A stretch of 64,000 nt of DNA from CBDHGY01 sp965263325 (GTDB taxonomy: Bacteria; Pseudomonadota; Alphaproteobacteria; Caulobacterales; Hyphomonadaceae). A model generated the notes under the pieces. The model searched no databases and had not been told where the DNA came from. It worked only from the letters and a program-made list of their open reading frames with translations. The stretch is taken from contig CBDHGY010000002.1 of NCBI GenBank assembly GCA_965263325.1, positions 2,046,001 through 2,110,000 of the forward strand, written 5' to 3'. Each line of letters starts with the position of its first letter. Position 1 is the first letter of the stretch. Position numbers and translations under genes: made by a program. Below, piece by piece: positions 36,721 through 46,718 of the stretch.

Positions 36721-38519
36721 CCAGCGCTCAACGCATCGGCAGCTTCACGGTCGGGCTTCATTTGATTGGCAAAGCACGACAATACAATGGCTGGGATGCC
36801 CATCGCAGCGGCAAAGACAAAGAATTGAGAATAACCAGCACTTGTCGCGCGTTCGGCCAGCTCTACGCCCGAATCGAGCTCTGCCCAAGTCACGCCGCTG
36901 TAGAGCAAAACGATCGCACCAGACGTTCCGGCAATGAGTTTCGGACCGAGCGAATATATCGAACTGAAAATCGCATACTGCGTTCCAGCAAATGATTTCG
37001 CCACCATTGTGGAAAGGAACGCGACGAATACGGTGCCCGCATATCCACCAGCAATATTGTCTGCCGTGACAGCAATGAAAAGCGGACCCAGTGAATCAGG
37101 TGATTGATTGACGAGCCAGGCAAATGTGAGATTGCCGAGAACCGAAACAACCGCGCCGATGATAAGAGAGGTCTTTAGTCCAAACTTCACGGCCGAAATA
37201 CCGGCAAGTGCGACACCTACAAAGATGATCCAGGGACCATAAGTTCCGCTTACGATGCCGATATCCGCTGGAGAATAGCCCATCTGCGTGTAAGCGGGTT
37301 TCGCCATGATGCCCATCACAAAATCCGACAGCCGATAGGTCGAAACAAAAACCAGGATTAAAAGCGCCGCCCAACCGTGGCGCCAAAAAAAATCGAGAAA
37401 AGGTGCGAAGGTCGGATTCTTCCAAACCGGCGCGTCTGATTTTAATCTTCGAATAAACGGAATAGCAATTGCGCACCCAACAATCGGAGCAGCCGCAATG
37501 TAAGTTGCCCATATGGTTACATCTGCCCGGCTGACACTAATCCCCATGAACTCGAAAAGTGCGGGCAGAATGGCTCCCAATGCGGCAGCAATGATGGCAA
37601 TAACGAGGTATATGCCAACGGCGAAAGCTATCCCCGTGCCGAGGCTTGAAATCGAAAATTCTGTTCCATCGATCGGGTTCCGAAGAGCAAGAAAGGCAAC
37701 AACGAAAAATGCGAGAGCCGCTATCGCGGCGACGGCATAACTGAGCCAAGACAAACCATCCAATACTGTTTGCGCGATACTTCCGTCAGGCGCAATGCTC
37801 GCAAACGCGCTGAACGCTGCCGCGAACCCGATCGTCAACATTATGACACCGCCGGCAGCGGCAGTCTGAATTCCCCACTTCCGATCCCAAATCGCAAAAA
37901 CAAAAGCCGACAGGACCATTGCAAAAGCCATCACCCAATAGGCCACCGAGAAATTCGCGACGCCCGCAATAATGAGCGCAACACCGCCCGAGATAACCGT
38001 ACCTACTTTGTATCCATATTGATACGCAGCCGCGAGTGTTGCCTGCTCATCATCGTTTGCGGCAGCTTCGATCCTCCAGGCATCGATGCCTATATCTTGA
38101 GTGGCGGAGCTAAAAGCAATGAGGAATGAAAACAGCGCCGTCATGGCAAGGCTGGATGCTGGGTTGGAAAATCCAAGTCCAATCATTGAAAGCGCAACAC
38201 CAATCTGGGCAACAAAAATCCATGCGCGCCGGCGACCAAACAGCTTTGCCAATCCAGGAGGATCGAACCGGTCAACCAATGGAGCCCAGAAAAATTTGAA
38301 AGAATAGGCAAGGCCGAAAAACGAGAAAAATGCGATCAATGCTTCATCGATTTTGCTTTCTTTCAGCCACACAGAAAGCGTGCTGAAATAAAGAAGAAAT
38401 GGAAGCCCAGCCGTGAATCCGAGAACGAGCATCATGGCGATCTTGGGTTCACCATAAGCCTTCAGCGCTTCTTTCAAACTCAGGTTTTCTCTTACGTCAC
38501 CGTCAGCCGCCTCACTCAT
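36717..38519 (-). CDS. AmpG-like major facilitator permease
   Basis: A 600-residue polytopic protein. The N-terminal half has LSLKEALKAYGEPKIAMMLVLGFTAGLPF and the FSSATQDIGIDAWRIE signature of AmpG muropeptide permeases. It is longer than the usual 430-490 residues because of additional hydrophobic segments in the middle (about 225-330). Substrate is most likely anhydromuropeptides from cell-wall recycling, which is inferred from family alone. Its start overlaps the stop of the hybrid kinase as ATGA. Confidence 0.85.
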   Translation of the reverse strand: MSEAADGDVRENLSLKEALKAYGEPKIAMMLVLGFTAGLPFLLYFSTLSVWLKESKIDEALIAFFSFFGLAYSFKFFWAPLVDRFDPPGLAKLFGRRRAWIFVAQIGVALSMIGLGFSNPASSLAMTALFSFLIAFSSATQDIGIDAWRIEAAANDDEQATLAAAYQYGYKVGTVISGGVALIIAGVANFSVAYWVMAFAMVLSAFVFAIWDRKWGIQTAAAGGVIMLTIGFAAAFSAFASIAPDGSIAQTVLDGLSWLSYAVAAIAALAFFVVAFLALRNPIDGTEFSISSLGTGIAFAVGIYLVIAIIAAALGAILPALFEFMGISVSRADVTIWATYIAAAPIVGCAIAIPFIRRLKSDAPVWKNPTFAPFLDFFWRHGWAALLILVFVSTYRLSDFVMGIMAKPAYTQMGYSPADIGIVSGTYGPWIIFVGVALAGISAVKFGLKTSLIIGAVVSVLGNLTFAWLVNQSPDSLGPLFIAVTADNIAGGYAGTVFVAFLSTMVAKSFAGTQYAIFSSIYSLGPKLIAGTSGAIVLLYSGVTWAELDSGVELAERATSAGYSQFFVFAAAMGIPAIVLSCFANQMKPDREAADALSAG

Positions 38520-40012
38520 GCCACATCCTTTGTGTCACCCGTCCACTTTATCGCAATTTGGCGCAGCGCGTCAGCGTCGAGCGGTTTGGCAACGACAGCA
38601 TTCGCCCCTGCAGCAATCGCAGCGCGCTCAATCTCAGAATTCACTTCTGCAGAGATGGCGATCATTGGTACATCCACTCCCTTTGCTCGCAGCGTTTGCA
38701 TTGCCTCAAATCCATCCATGACGGGCATCCGTAAATCCATCAGGATCAGTCCGGGCATCATTTCGGCAACAACGTCTACCGCTTCCTTGCCAGTGGTCGC
38801 GACTCTTGTCGAGAATCCCGACTTTTCCAAGGCACGCGTGGCGATGAGAGCATTTACCGGATTGTCATCGGCAACAAGCACCAGCCCGCCGCGCGCCGAT
38901 GACACGCGTTCATCCTCCGCGGTAAATTGCGTACCGGCCATTACGAGGCGGACCCGCTGAACCAGCGATTGCGGACGAAGGGGACGCACAAGCCATCCTG
39001 CGCACCCCATAGACATGTAATTCTCCAATTCACTGCGGTCTTCCGGGCGCAGGACAATGATGGTTGGAGCCTTTGAAATCAATTGCCTCAGCTGATGTTC
39101 GGGAACATGCGCACCGGCGAGGATAGCCGAGACCTTGCCAAGGCTCGCCGCCTCACCCGGATCGGCAGCAATTACCGAGCAACCCGCCGCGATCAGATCA
39201 GCGGTCGCTGAAAGTGCAGCACCCGGCATCATACCTGCGAGGAGGATACGCCCCGACATGGCATCATTAGCAGGGACAATACTGCCGGCCGTTTGCTCAG
39301 TCGGGAAGTTCACGTGAAAGGCCGTACCAATGCCGGGGGTGCCTGTAATGTAGATTTGACCACCGAGCGCTTCGATCAGCTTCGACACAATGGCAAGACC
39401 TAGGCCGACGCCGCCATCGCGCTGCGCGTCTGCCGCGCTTGATTGGCGAAAGGCTTCAAACAGGCGCGTGCGGTCTTCAGGTGCAATACCCGGGCCGGTG
39501 TCGGTAATTTTGTAAGCAATGCCGCCATCCACCGTCGACACATCTACGATCACACCGCCATGGTCTGTAAACTTTATGGCATTTCCAACAAGATTAAACA
39601 GCACTTGCCGAATGCGTCCGGCAGCTGCGCGCACCTTTTTCGGAACGCCAGGATGGGTTCGCACAGCAATGTCGATTTGCTTTGAATGCGCGCGCGGAGA
39701 CAATAATTCGACAACTTCGCGTGCAATCAGATCGGGTGAAAAATCAGAACTTTCAATTTCAACACCGCCAGCATCCATGCGGGCATAATCCAGAACGTTG
39801 TTGAGTAGGTCGAGCAAGCGAGAACCGGATTGGCGTATAGCTTCTGCATATTCGCGCTGGGCTGGCTGGAGATCGGTTTCCAGCAAGAGCGATACGGTTC
39901 CGAGTATTCCGTTTAACGGCGTTCGGATCTCATGGCTTGCCGTTGCGAGAAACGCTTTATCAGCGCTGGTCTGACTGTCTTTGCTCATGAGGGCACATTG
40001 AGGCAAAGGCAT
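38516..40012 (-). CDS. soluble hybrid histidine kinase, ShkA-like
   Basis: A 498-residue kinase without a signal peptide or sensor. HisKA begins at once (SHEIRTPLNG, His27), then HATPase (NAIKFTD, DTGPGI, GVGLGLAIV). Residues 253-350 form a degenerate receiver lacking the Asp-x-x-x-P motif and with Arg343 at the Lys site. A normal receiver follows: VADDNP, LILMDLRMP (Asp426) and Lys476. The order HK-pseudoreceiver-receiver matches ShkA of Caulobacter, as I recall a c-di-GMP-gated kinase. Its gene ends inside ampG and follows comM. Met9 is an alternative start. Confidence 0.87.
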   Translation of the reverse strand: MPLPQCALMSKDSQTSADKAFLATASHEIRTPLNGILGTVSLLLETDLQPAQREYAEAIRQSGSRLLDLLNNVLDYARMDAGGVEIESSDFSPDLIAREVVELLSPRAHSKQIDIAVRTHPGVPKKVRAAAGRIRQVLFNLVGNAIKFTDHGGVIVDVSTVDGGIAYKITDTGPGIAPEDRTRLFEAFRQSSAADAQRDGGVGLGLAIVSKLIEALGGQIYITGTPGIGTAFHVNFPTEQTAGSIVPANDAMSGRILLAGMMPGAALSATADLIAAGCSVIAADPGEAASLGKVSAILAGAHVPEHQLRQLISKAPTIIVLRPEDRSELENYMSMGCAGWLVRPLRPQSLVQRVRLVMAGTQFTAEDERVSSARGGLVLVADDNPVNALIATRALEKSGFSTRVATTGKEAVDVVAEMMPGLILMDLRMPVMDGFEAMQTLRAKGVDVPMIAISAEVNSEIERAAIAAGANAVVAKPLDADALRQIAIKWTGDTKDVA

Positions 40013-40023
40013 GAAGCTTTGGT

Positions 40024-41577
40024 TTAATAAACAAGGCGCTCAGCAGCTGTTTTGTTCGATGATGGATCGCCAATATCTGCAGGGTCCCGGCGGCGATACG
40101 TCAGTGCTTCAGCAATATGAATGCGCCGAACGGCGTCTGATCCCTCTAGATCTGCAATCGTTCGCGACACTTTCAAAACCCGATGATACCCGCGGGCCGT
40201 GAGGTTTAGCTTTACTGCTGCGCTGGCAAGCAAGGATGCCCCCGCTTCGTCCGGCATGGCAAACGCGTCAAGATCTTGTGATGAGGCGTCCGCATTCACG
40301 GGGCGGCGGCCATCCACTTCTCCCAATCTCTCGGCTTGAAGACCACGCGCATCCGCAACACGTGTCGCCGCTTCTGCGGTACCTTCGGCAGGAGGCGGCA
40401 AAGCGAGATCAACCGCGGTCACCGGCGGCGTATCGAAAAACAGATCAATCCTATCAAGAAAAGGACCTGAGAGCCGTGACTGATAGTTTTGAGCACAGCG
40501 AGGGCCTTTCGGACAGGGATTGGACGGGCCTCCGCCATGTTTACAGGGGTTCATCGCCGCAATGAGTTGAAAGCGCGCGGGATACTTCACGTGCCGGTTC
40601 GCTCGCGAGATGATGGCTTCTCCCGTTTCGATCGGCTGACGCAAGCTGTCGAGAACTTGGGCTGTAAACTCAGGAAGTTCATCAAGAAAAAGGACGCCGT
40701 GATGCGCCAGCGAAACTTCACCTGGCCGGGCGCGCATTCCCCCACCAACCATTGCCGCCATCGATCCGGAGTGATGCGGCGCGCGGAATGGACGATTGCG
40801 CGACAGGCGCCCGCGCTCCAGCATGCCGGCAATTGACTGGATTTGAGAGACTTCTAGCAGTTCCTTCGCCGATAAAGGTGGCAGCAGTCCCGGCAAACGC
40901 TGCGCAAGCATGGACTTACCGGATCCAGGTGGACCACAGTACAGTAAATTGTGACCGCCCGCAGCGGCGATCTCCAGAACGCGTTTTGCCCCCTCCTGAC
41001 CTTTCACATCTTTCAAATCAGGTCCTGGCGGCAAATCTGACAATTTGCCCGCTTCCGCCGGCTCGATCACCGAACGGCCCGTAAAATGATTGATGAGTTC
41101 CAATAGATCTCGCGCAGGCAATGCGCCTTTACCCGCCCACGCCGCCTCTGGCCCGCAGGCTTTTGGACAGATAAGCCGTAAATCCATGGCTTCACATGCC
41201 ATAGCAGCTGGCAGAACACCAATTGTATCGCCGAGCGCGCCATCCAGTGACAACTCCCCCATCGCGGCGTGGCCGTCGAGGGCATCAGCTTGCAAAACAC
41301 CAATTTTTGCGAGGATCACAAGTGCGATCGCAAGATCATAATGACTGCCTTCTTTGGGGAGATCAGCAGGAGCGAGATTCACGATGATCCGTTTTGGAGG
41401 CAACGCTAATCCCATACTCGCCAGCGCGGCGCGTACACGCTCTCTGCTTTCCGCGACAGCCTTGTCGGGAAGCCCAACAACCTGGAACGTATTTTGGCCG
41501 CCGGTTAGCTGAACTTGTACGTCAACAGGTTTGGCCTCAACGCCTTCGAAGGCAAAAGTTGTGATGCGGCACGACAT
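40024..41577 (-). CDS. comM: YifB/ComM-type Mg-chelatase-like AAA ATPase
   Basis: About 517 residues: an N-terminal Lon-like domain (FQVVGLPDKAVAESRERVRAAL), a Walker A GPPGSGKSMLAQRL and a Mg-chelatase C-terminal domain. ComM is a branch-migration helicase for natural transformation in Vibrio and Acinetobacter. GGGGAG at good spacing gives start 41577; the upstream Met at 41616 would add 13 poor residues. Followed by the hybrid kinase 12-36 bases downstream. Confidence 0.93.
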   Translation of the reverse strand: MSCRITTFAFEGVEAKPVDVQVQLTGGQNTFQVVGLPDKAVAESRERVRAALASMGLALPPKRIIVNLAPADLPKEGSHYDLAIALVILAKIGVLQADALDGHAAMGELSLDGALGDTIGVLPAAMACEAMDLRLICPKACGPEAAWAGKGALPARDLLELINHFTGRSVIEPAEAGKLSDLPPGPDLKDVKGQEGAKRVLEIAAAGGHNLLYCGPPGSGKSMLAQRLPGLLPPLSAKELLEVSQIQSIAGMLERGRLSRNRPFRAPHHSGSMAAMVGGGMRARPGEVSLAHHGVLFLDELPEFTAQVLDSLRQPIETGEAIISRANRHVKYPARFQLIAAMNPCKHGGGPSNPCPKGPRCAQNYQSRLSGPFLDRIDLFFDTPPVTAVDLALPPPAEGTAEAATRVADARGLQAERLGEVDGRRPVNADASSQDLDAFAMPDEAGASLLASAAVKLNLTARGYHRVLKVSRTIADLEGSDAVRRIHIAEALTYRRRDPADIGDPSSNKTAAERLVY

Positions 41578-41659
41578 GCCAGCGCTCCCCTTGGTTGAGA
41601 AGAGCCATAAACACAACTTGAGAACATTTCAAGAACGAATCGGTGGTTTAGCAATTCAC

Positions 41660-41980
41660 CTAGTCCAGACGGATCAAGTCATCCTCAGCTTCAGAGATCT
41701 CTGGCACTTCAAGAGGATTTTGCTCTGCGAGATCATCCGTCGGGATTTCCGATATGTCGGAGAGCAGATCCTGGCTCGCGGTATCTGGAATTGTGAACCC
41801 ATCCGCGGTCGTTCCATTGCCTTCGCCAAATTGCCAACCTTCATCGGCAGACTGGGCATTTTCGCCCGCAGCGAAGAGATTAAAACCGTCTTCGTCAGAT
41901 GTGGATTCTTGCGGCAATGCATGCGCGGCTCCTGCAAGCGCGAGGGCCAAAACAGCGGATACGGACAGAGATTTCATCAT
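41660..41980 (-). CDS. small acidic secreted protein, unknown
   Basis: A 106-residue protein with a clear signal peptide (to about residue 21) and a very acidic mature part, full of Asp, Glu and Gly with no Cys. I do not recognise it. AGGAGC upstream supports translation. It lies 27 bases downstream of gshB and may be cotranscribed with it. Confidence 0.65.
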   Translation of the reverse strand: MMKSLSVSAVLALALAGAAHALPQESTSDEDGFNLFAAGENAQSADEGWQFGEGNGTTADGFTIPDTASQDLLSDISEIPTDDLAEQNPLEVPEISEAEDDLIRLD

Positions 41981-42007
41981 GGTGCTCCTATAATTCCTCG
42001 GGATCGT

Positions 42008-42955
42008 TCAGCTCGCAAGCTTCTTTTGCACAGCCTCCCAAAAGCGTGATGCTGCATCGACGCCTGAAAACCTTTTTAATTCCTGAACTCCCGTAGGCGA
42101 CGTCACATTCACTTCGGTGAGCATTCCGCCAATAACATCAATGCCTACAAGGACTTGCCCTCGTCTTTTGAGTTCGGGGCCGATAAGATCACAGATCTTC
42201 ATATCCGCTGCATCAAGCTCGACTGGCTCAGCAGTGCCCCCTACGTGCATATTCGAGCGCGTCTCACCAGGTTGTGGGCGACGATTGATTGCGCCGACTG
42301 CCTCACCATCAATCAGGATAACGCGCTTATCACCTTCTTTCACGGCTGGAAGGAAGGCTTGCGCAATGATCGGTTCACGCGAACGCTCAAGAAACATCTC
42401 CATAAGCGAAGAGTAGTTCCCATCATCTTCTTTAACGCGAAAAACGCCCGCGCCGCCATTTCCATAGAGCGGCTTGAGGATGATGTCTTTGTGTTTTGCA
42501 CGGAAGGCGCTGATGGCGTGGAGATCCCGCGATATCAAGGTTGCTGGCATGATTTCAGGATACATAAGCGGGAAGAGCTTCTCCGGTGAGCCGCGCACGA
42601 ATGCTGGATCGTTCAGCACAAGCGTCTCGCCGCTAACAAGTTCCAACAGATGGCAGGCGGTAATATAGCTCATGTCGAAAGGCGGATCCTGACGCATCAA
42701 TACAACGTCAACATCTCTTGCGAGGTCTATCTCTGTTTCAGGTTCAAATATGCCAGGCGTCTCTGGAACGCGCTGTATTTTAGCTGGCCGTGCGCGCGCC
42801 AAGACCCGGCCTTCGCGGTAGGTCAGGTGCTCGGGGCCATAAACCCACATGCGTGCGCCCAGATTTTGAGCTGCTTCCATTAGGGCGAAAGTCGTATCCG
42901 CATCGATGTCCACCGTCTCAAGTGGATCCATTTGTATTGCGATGCGTAAGCCCAT
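42008..42955 (-). CDS. gshB: glutathione synthetase
   Basis: A 315-residue ATP-grasp enzyme making glutathione from gamma-glutamylcysteine and glycine. FALMEAAQNLGARMWVYG, LNDPAFVRGSPEK, LKPLYGNGGAGVFRV (glycine-rich loop) and GIDVIGGMLTEVNVTSPTG are its standard motifs. Complete. Confidence 0.96.
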   Translation of the reverse strand: MGLRIAIQMDPLETVDIDADTTFALMEAAQNLGARMWVYGPEHLTYREGRVLARARPAKIQRVPETPGIFEPETEIDLARDVDVVLMRQDPPFDMSYITACHLLELVSGETLVLNDPAFVRGSPEKLFPLMYPEIMPATLISRDLHAISAFRAKHKDIILKPLYGNGGAGVFRVKEDDGNYSSLMEMFLERSREPIIAQAFLPAVKEGDKRVILIDGEAVGAINRRPQPGETRSNMHVGGTAEPVELDAADMKICDLIGPELKRRGQVLVGIDVIGGMLTEVNVTSPTGVQELKRFSGVDAASRFWEAVQKKLAS

Positions 42956-43013
42956 AGAGCCCTCCCAGAGTATCAGCCTTCAAAAGCTTATATGGGAAGG
43001 GTTCAAGCTGGGT

Positions 43014-43781
43014 CTAGTAGATGCCGCCACCAATCAATTCGCTATCGCTCGATTGCTGAACGGGCGCAGGGTCATAAGCCGGGCTACCAATTGGTTTTGG
43101 CTCGCCAGAATTCAACGGGGCGGGATTTGTTGGCAACGCAGCACGATCTTGCATCGCAGGTCGCTGATATCCACTCGAAACCGGAGCCGCTTGCGCCGTC
43201 TTTGGCGCATCGGCAAGACGCACATAGGAGACGACTTCTTTCACGCCCGGAACGTAGCTCGCTTTTTCCGCAGCGTGCTCCAGCTCCTTTTGCGAGCGGG
43301 CAACCCCCATCAGATAAACGACACCGCGATAAGTCTCGATATTGAAATTCACGCTGCGCACAGTTTTCGAGCCAACCAAGGACGAGCGCACGCGCGATGT
43401 AATCACACTGTCAGACAAGCCGGTCATGAAACTGTTCGGCCCCTCGACTTTGATCTCGTTTGCCACATCCTGCGCGCGGCTTGAGCTCCAGGCTGTGCGC
43501 TCGGCAAAGATCTTGTCTTCCTGTGAATTTACACGTCCTGAGAGAAGCACAAGTCCATTCGCGACCTCGACATCGACCTCACCATACTTCTTGCGATCTG
43601 CACGCAGAAGCTTCGTCTTGATCTCAGATGATGCGGTTGCGTCATCGATTGCGGCGCCGACGGACTTTTCCTGAATGACGGCCGTTCCAACTGCGCCAGC
43701 ACCAGCAACTCCCGCTGCGACGCAGCCTGTCGTCACAGGCAGAAAAGCGACAAGATAAAATGATATAAGGGCGCGGCGCAT
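43014..43781 (-). CDS. BON-domain lipoprotein (dual BON)
   Basis: A 255-residue lipoprotein with lipobox TTGC. Two BON domains span about residues 45-115 (EIKTKLLRADRKKYGEVDVEV, LLSGRV) and 120-190 (VITSRVRSSLVGSKTVRS, VYLMGVARSQKEL). The last 60 residues are Pro/Ala/Gln-rich and disordered. This is the OsmY/DolP-like group that works at the outer membrane. The 190-base gap upstream holds no other gene. Confidence 0.87.
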   Translation of the reverse strand: MRRALISFYLVAFLPVTTGCVAAGVAGAGAVGTAVIQEKSVGAAIDDATASSEIKTKLLRADRKKYGEVDVEVANGLVLLSGRVNSQEDKIFAERTAWSSSRAQDVANEIKVEGPNSFMTGLSDSVITSRVRSSLVGSKTVRSVNFNIETYRGVVYLMGVARSQKELEHAAEKASYVPGVKEVVSYVRLADAPKTAQAAPVSSGYQRPAMQDRAALPTNPAPLNSGEPKPIGSPAYDPAPVQQSSDSELIGGGIY

Positions 43782-43920
43782 TGCTCAGTACTCCAACTAC
43801 TCTTTCTCAAATTTACACAGGTCCGGTTAATACAGGCTTAGGGCGAGAACAGGGCGAGCAAATGAAAGCTTCGCAATAATGTGGCCGCATGCGCTCAATG
43901 CGATCTCAAAGCGTCAAAGT

Positions 43921-43950
43921 AAAAAAAGGGCGGCCCGTTACAGGCCGCCC
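43921..43950 (-). terminator. intrinsic terminator of the TonB receptor gene
   Basis: On the minus strand GGGCGGCC-TGTAACG-GGCCGCCC is followed by TTTTTTT. It lies 24 bases past the receptor stop codon. Confidence 0.85.
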
Positions 43951-43974
43951 GCGAAGGTATTTGCTTAAGGTTCT

Positions 43975-46572
43975 CTAGAACTTCGTTCTGAGCGTGACAC
44001 CATAAGTGCGTGGGTCTTGGGTAAATTGGCCCCGCGCACGGGCTCCCTCACCGCCGCGCAGTGGAATGTTGAAGGTAACATTCTTCGTGCGCTCATCGGT
44101 GATATTGTTGCCCCAAAGCTCAACCGCCCAATTTTGCTCAGGATGCTGAAGACCAAATCGCAAATTGAACTTGGTGTTCGCCTCCTGAATATCGCCAGGC
44201 AATAAGACACTTGATCCGATTTCGGTAGCCTGTGTGCTTGTTCGCCGATCATCTTCATGACGGAAATTTACGTTCGCGAAGAACTGATTCCCAAGCCAGT
44301 CATTCTCATAGCCAAGATTACCGACAAGCACATATTCGGGTGCGTTTGTCAGCGTAAATCCGCAAAGTGCTGCGGCGTTCGCATTGAAGGCAGGATCTGT
44401 CGTATCTTGGGTATCGCAGTCATCAGGATAATTCGCGTCAGAATATGTCAGTGACAAGCCGCCATTGAAATAATCATTCAGCTGAGCTTCGGTCTCAATT
44501 TCGATACCGGTTGCTTGCGCCTTCCCAACGTTAAAGGTCTGGAAGCGGATGCCTGTAAACTCAAGCACCTGGAAGTCTTCCAAATCCTGGTGGAATACCG
44601 CGATGTTCGCGCGGGCGCGCCCATCAAAGAAGTCGCCCTTAAGGCCAAATTCCCATGCATCCACTTTTTCAGAGTCAAAGCGCGGATCTGCACCGCCTGC
44701 TGCGGCAGAGGCATCGAGGTTGAACCCGCCCGACTTAAAGCCGTGGGTAAAACCGCCATATACACTTACATCATCTGTAAGATCGTATCCAAGTTTAACC
44801 GTGTAAACGAGCTCTTCGTCCTCAAATGTGTCGTTAAACTCCTGAGGCAAAAGACCCGCGAGTGCATCCAGTCCGGAGCCCGGCGTTGTGAGCGCTGGGA
44901 ATAGCGGCCCAAAATTATCGGCATTCAGAACTGGCGCGGCAAAAATGAAGCAGTTTAGAGCGACACCCGCACCAGAGAGACTTGCCAAGCTGTCCGGAAC
45001 ACCGCCCGTTGCAATCGTATTGAATGTTGCAAGACATCCATCAAATTCACCGTCAGACTGGGTGAAGGATCCATCTTTCGTTTCTTCCACATAACGGAGG
45101 CCGACCGTGAGATCGAGCTTGTCATTGATCGACAAGATGTTGTGAGTGAAGACAGAAAAGGATTCCGCATCCTGAAGGAAGTCATTGGTTGCAAAATCGC
45201 CAGATACATCCACACCGCCTGAAAAGACACCGAGCAGGTTCGTCGGGCTGCCTAACAGGCCTGCGCTAACCGCTACCTGATAGTCATCAAGCAGTGTCAG
45301 CGAACCGCTGGCGTCAATCTCTTCTTCTGAATAGTAAACGCCCACGAGCCAGTCGAGGCGATCATCAAACGCGGTGTTTTGTAACCGAAGCTCGTGTGTC
45401 GTGGTTTCAATTTTCGTAACGTTGCCTTGCGGGTCGAAATTATCGCCATCGGCAACACCAAGAGCTTCCGGTGAGCGGCCGACGGTGAAAATGTCTGTTG
45501 ACGTATAATCTGTTGAGCGGAACGTTTCATCCTCGAAGTCGCGGTAACCACCAACATAGGTCAAATTACCAAGAGCCGTTTCGACATTATACTCCAGCGA
45601 AAATCCAGTTTGCTCAAACGGATTGAAGAAATCATTGTCGTTTGATCGCAGATCATCCACACCTCCGAGGTTTGGCGCACCGCCATTTGAGTCCGCAAAT
45701 GGTGTCGCAGCAAAAGCGGCTGCAAACGGCGTGTCGTTAAACCAAACCGCGTGGCAGCAATTTTCTTCTGCTTCAGATCGGTCAAAAATCGCGCGCACTG
45801 TTCCGAAATCATCAAGATCCAAGAGAGCCTGAGCTCTTAAAAGTGTGCGATCACGGTTGTGACTTTCATCGCCTGTTGGCCCCTCGATGAAACCGCTTCT
45901 TTCGCGGATGGCACCAGACACCCGAACCGCAAGCCTATCCTTGATCAGCGGAATGCTTCCCCCTGCTTGCAAATTAAACAGATTGTAATTGCCTGACGTG
46001 ATGTTTGCGAAACCTTCGGCTTCACTAAGGTTTGGTTTCTTGGTTCTGACGTTCAAAGCGCCCGCTGATGTATTTCGGCCAAACAGTGTGCCTTGTGGTC
46101 CGCGCAGAACTTCGATCTGCTCAAGATCCATCAAATCGCCAAGCGCAACACCCGGACGCGACAGGTAAACACCGTCAACGAACACACCGACCGAACTTTC
46201 CAATCCGATATTGTTGCCTGTTGTCCCAACACCGCGAATCCGAAGCGTTGTGCCGCCGGTAGCCGTGTCAGAACTGTTCATGCTGAAACTCGGCGCAACT
46301 GAATCGAGATTTGTGACGTCGGCGACGCCAGCTCTATCCAACACTTCCGGGTCCAGCGCTGTCACCGCAATTGGGATATCCTGCACGCTTTCAGTTCGAA
46401 GTGTCGCCGTAACATTTACCGTTGCTAGTCGGCGCGACCCATCATCGGCTTCTTCGGTCGCTTCACTGACCTCTTCCGTTGCGTCTTGGGCCAGGGCCGG
46501 CGATGCTGAAAAAGCCAATGCAATTGCTGATGCGCCAGCGCACCACGCATTTCGAGTGTGACGTTGTTTCAT
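43975..46572 (-). CDS. TonB-dependent outer-membrane receptor
   Basis: An 865-residue outer-membrane receptor. Signal peptide about 28 residues; plug domain (DIPIAVTALDPEVLDRAG, TLRIRGVG, RGPQGTLFGRNTSAGALNV) and a beta-barrel with the typical terminal Phe (TLRTKF). Imports a siderophore, carbohydrate or other large substrate by the TonB complex. GGAGGAGAGG lies upstream. An inverted repeat overlaps its putative -35 box. Confidence 0.94.
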   Translation of the reverse strand: MKQRHTRNAWCAGASAIALAFSASPALAQDATEEVSEATEEADDGSRRLATVNVTATLRTESVQDIPIAVTALDPEVLDRAGVADVTNLDSVAPSFSMNSSDTATGGTTLRIRGVGTTGNNIGLESSVGVFVDGVYLSRPGVALGDLMDLEQIEVLRGPQGTLFGRNTSAGALNVRTKKPNLSEAEGFANITSGNYNLFNLQAGGSIPLIKDRLAVRVSGAIRERSGFIEGPTGDESHNRDRTLLRAQALLDLDDFGTVRAIFDRSEAEENCCHAVWFNDTPFAAAFAATPFADSNGGAPNLGGVDDLRSNDNDFFNPFEQTGFSLEYNVETALGNLTYVGGYRDFEDETFRSTDYTSTDIFTVGRSPEALGVADGDNFDPQGNVTKIETTTHELRLQNTAFDDRLDWLVGVYYSEEEIDASGSLTLLDDYQVAVSAGLLGSPTNLLGVFSGGVDVSGDFATNDFLQDAESFSVFTHNILSINDKLDLTVGLRYVEETKDGSFTQSDGEFDGCLATFNTIATGGVPDSLASLSGAGVALNCFIFAAPVLNADNFGPLFPALTTPGSGLDALAGLLPQEFNDTFEDEELVYTVKLGYDLTDDVSVYGGFTHGFKSGGFNLDASAAAGGADPRFDSEKVDAWEFGLKGDFFDGRARANIAVFHQDLEDFQVLEFTGIRFQTFNVGKAQATGIEIETEAQLNDYFNGGLSLTYSDANYPDDCDTQDTTDPAFNANAAALCGFTLTNAPEYVLVGNLGYENDWLGNQFFANVNFRHEDDRRTSTQATEIGSSVLLPGDIQEANTKFNLRFGLQHPEQNWAVELWGNNITDERTKNVTFNIPLRGGEGARARGQFTQDPRTYGVTLRTKF

Positions 46573-46629
46573 TCCTCTCCTCCAATAATATATTTTTATT
46601 GATCAAATTGAGTTGCAAAAATACCGCCG

Positions 46630-46654
46630 TGTCAATGGTTTCGCCTGCATTGAC
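46630..46654 (-). promoter_or_regulatory. candidate promoter and operator of the TonB receptor
   Basis: GTCAATG (46631-46637) and CATTGAC (46648-46654) form a perfect 7-bp inverted repeat with a 10-base spacer. On the minus strand its proximal arm contains TTGACA, a consensus -35 box (46635-46630). The matching -10 region is weak. A repressor bound here would block polymerase. Confidence 0.4.
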
Positions 46655-46718
46655 TCTTTTTATTTCATTTGGAGTGACTATGGCGCTGCGCTTTTCCATC
46701 CGATCACTGATCGTTTTC

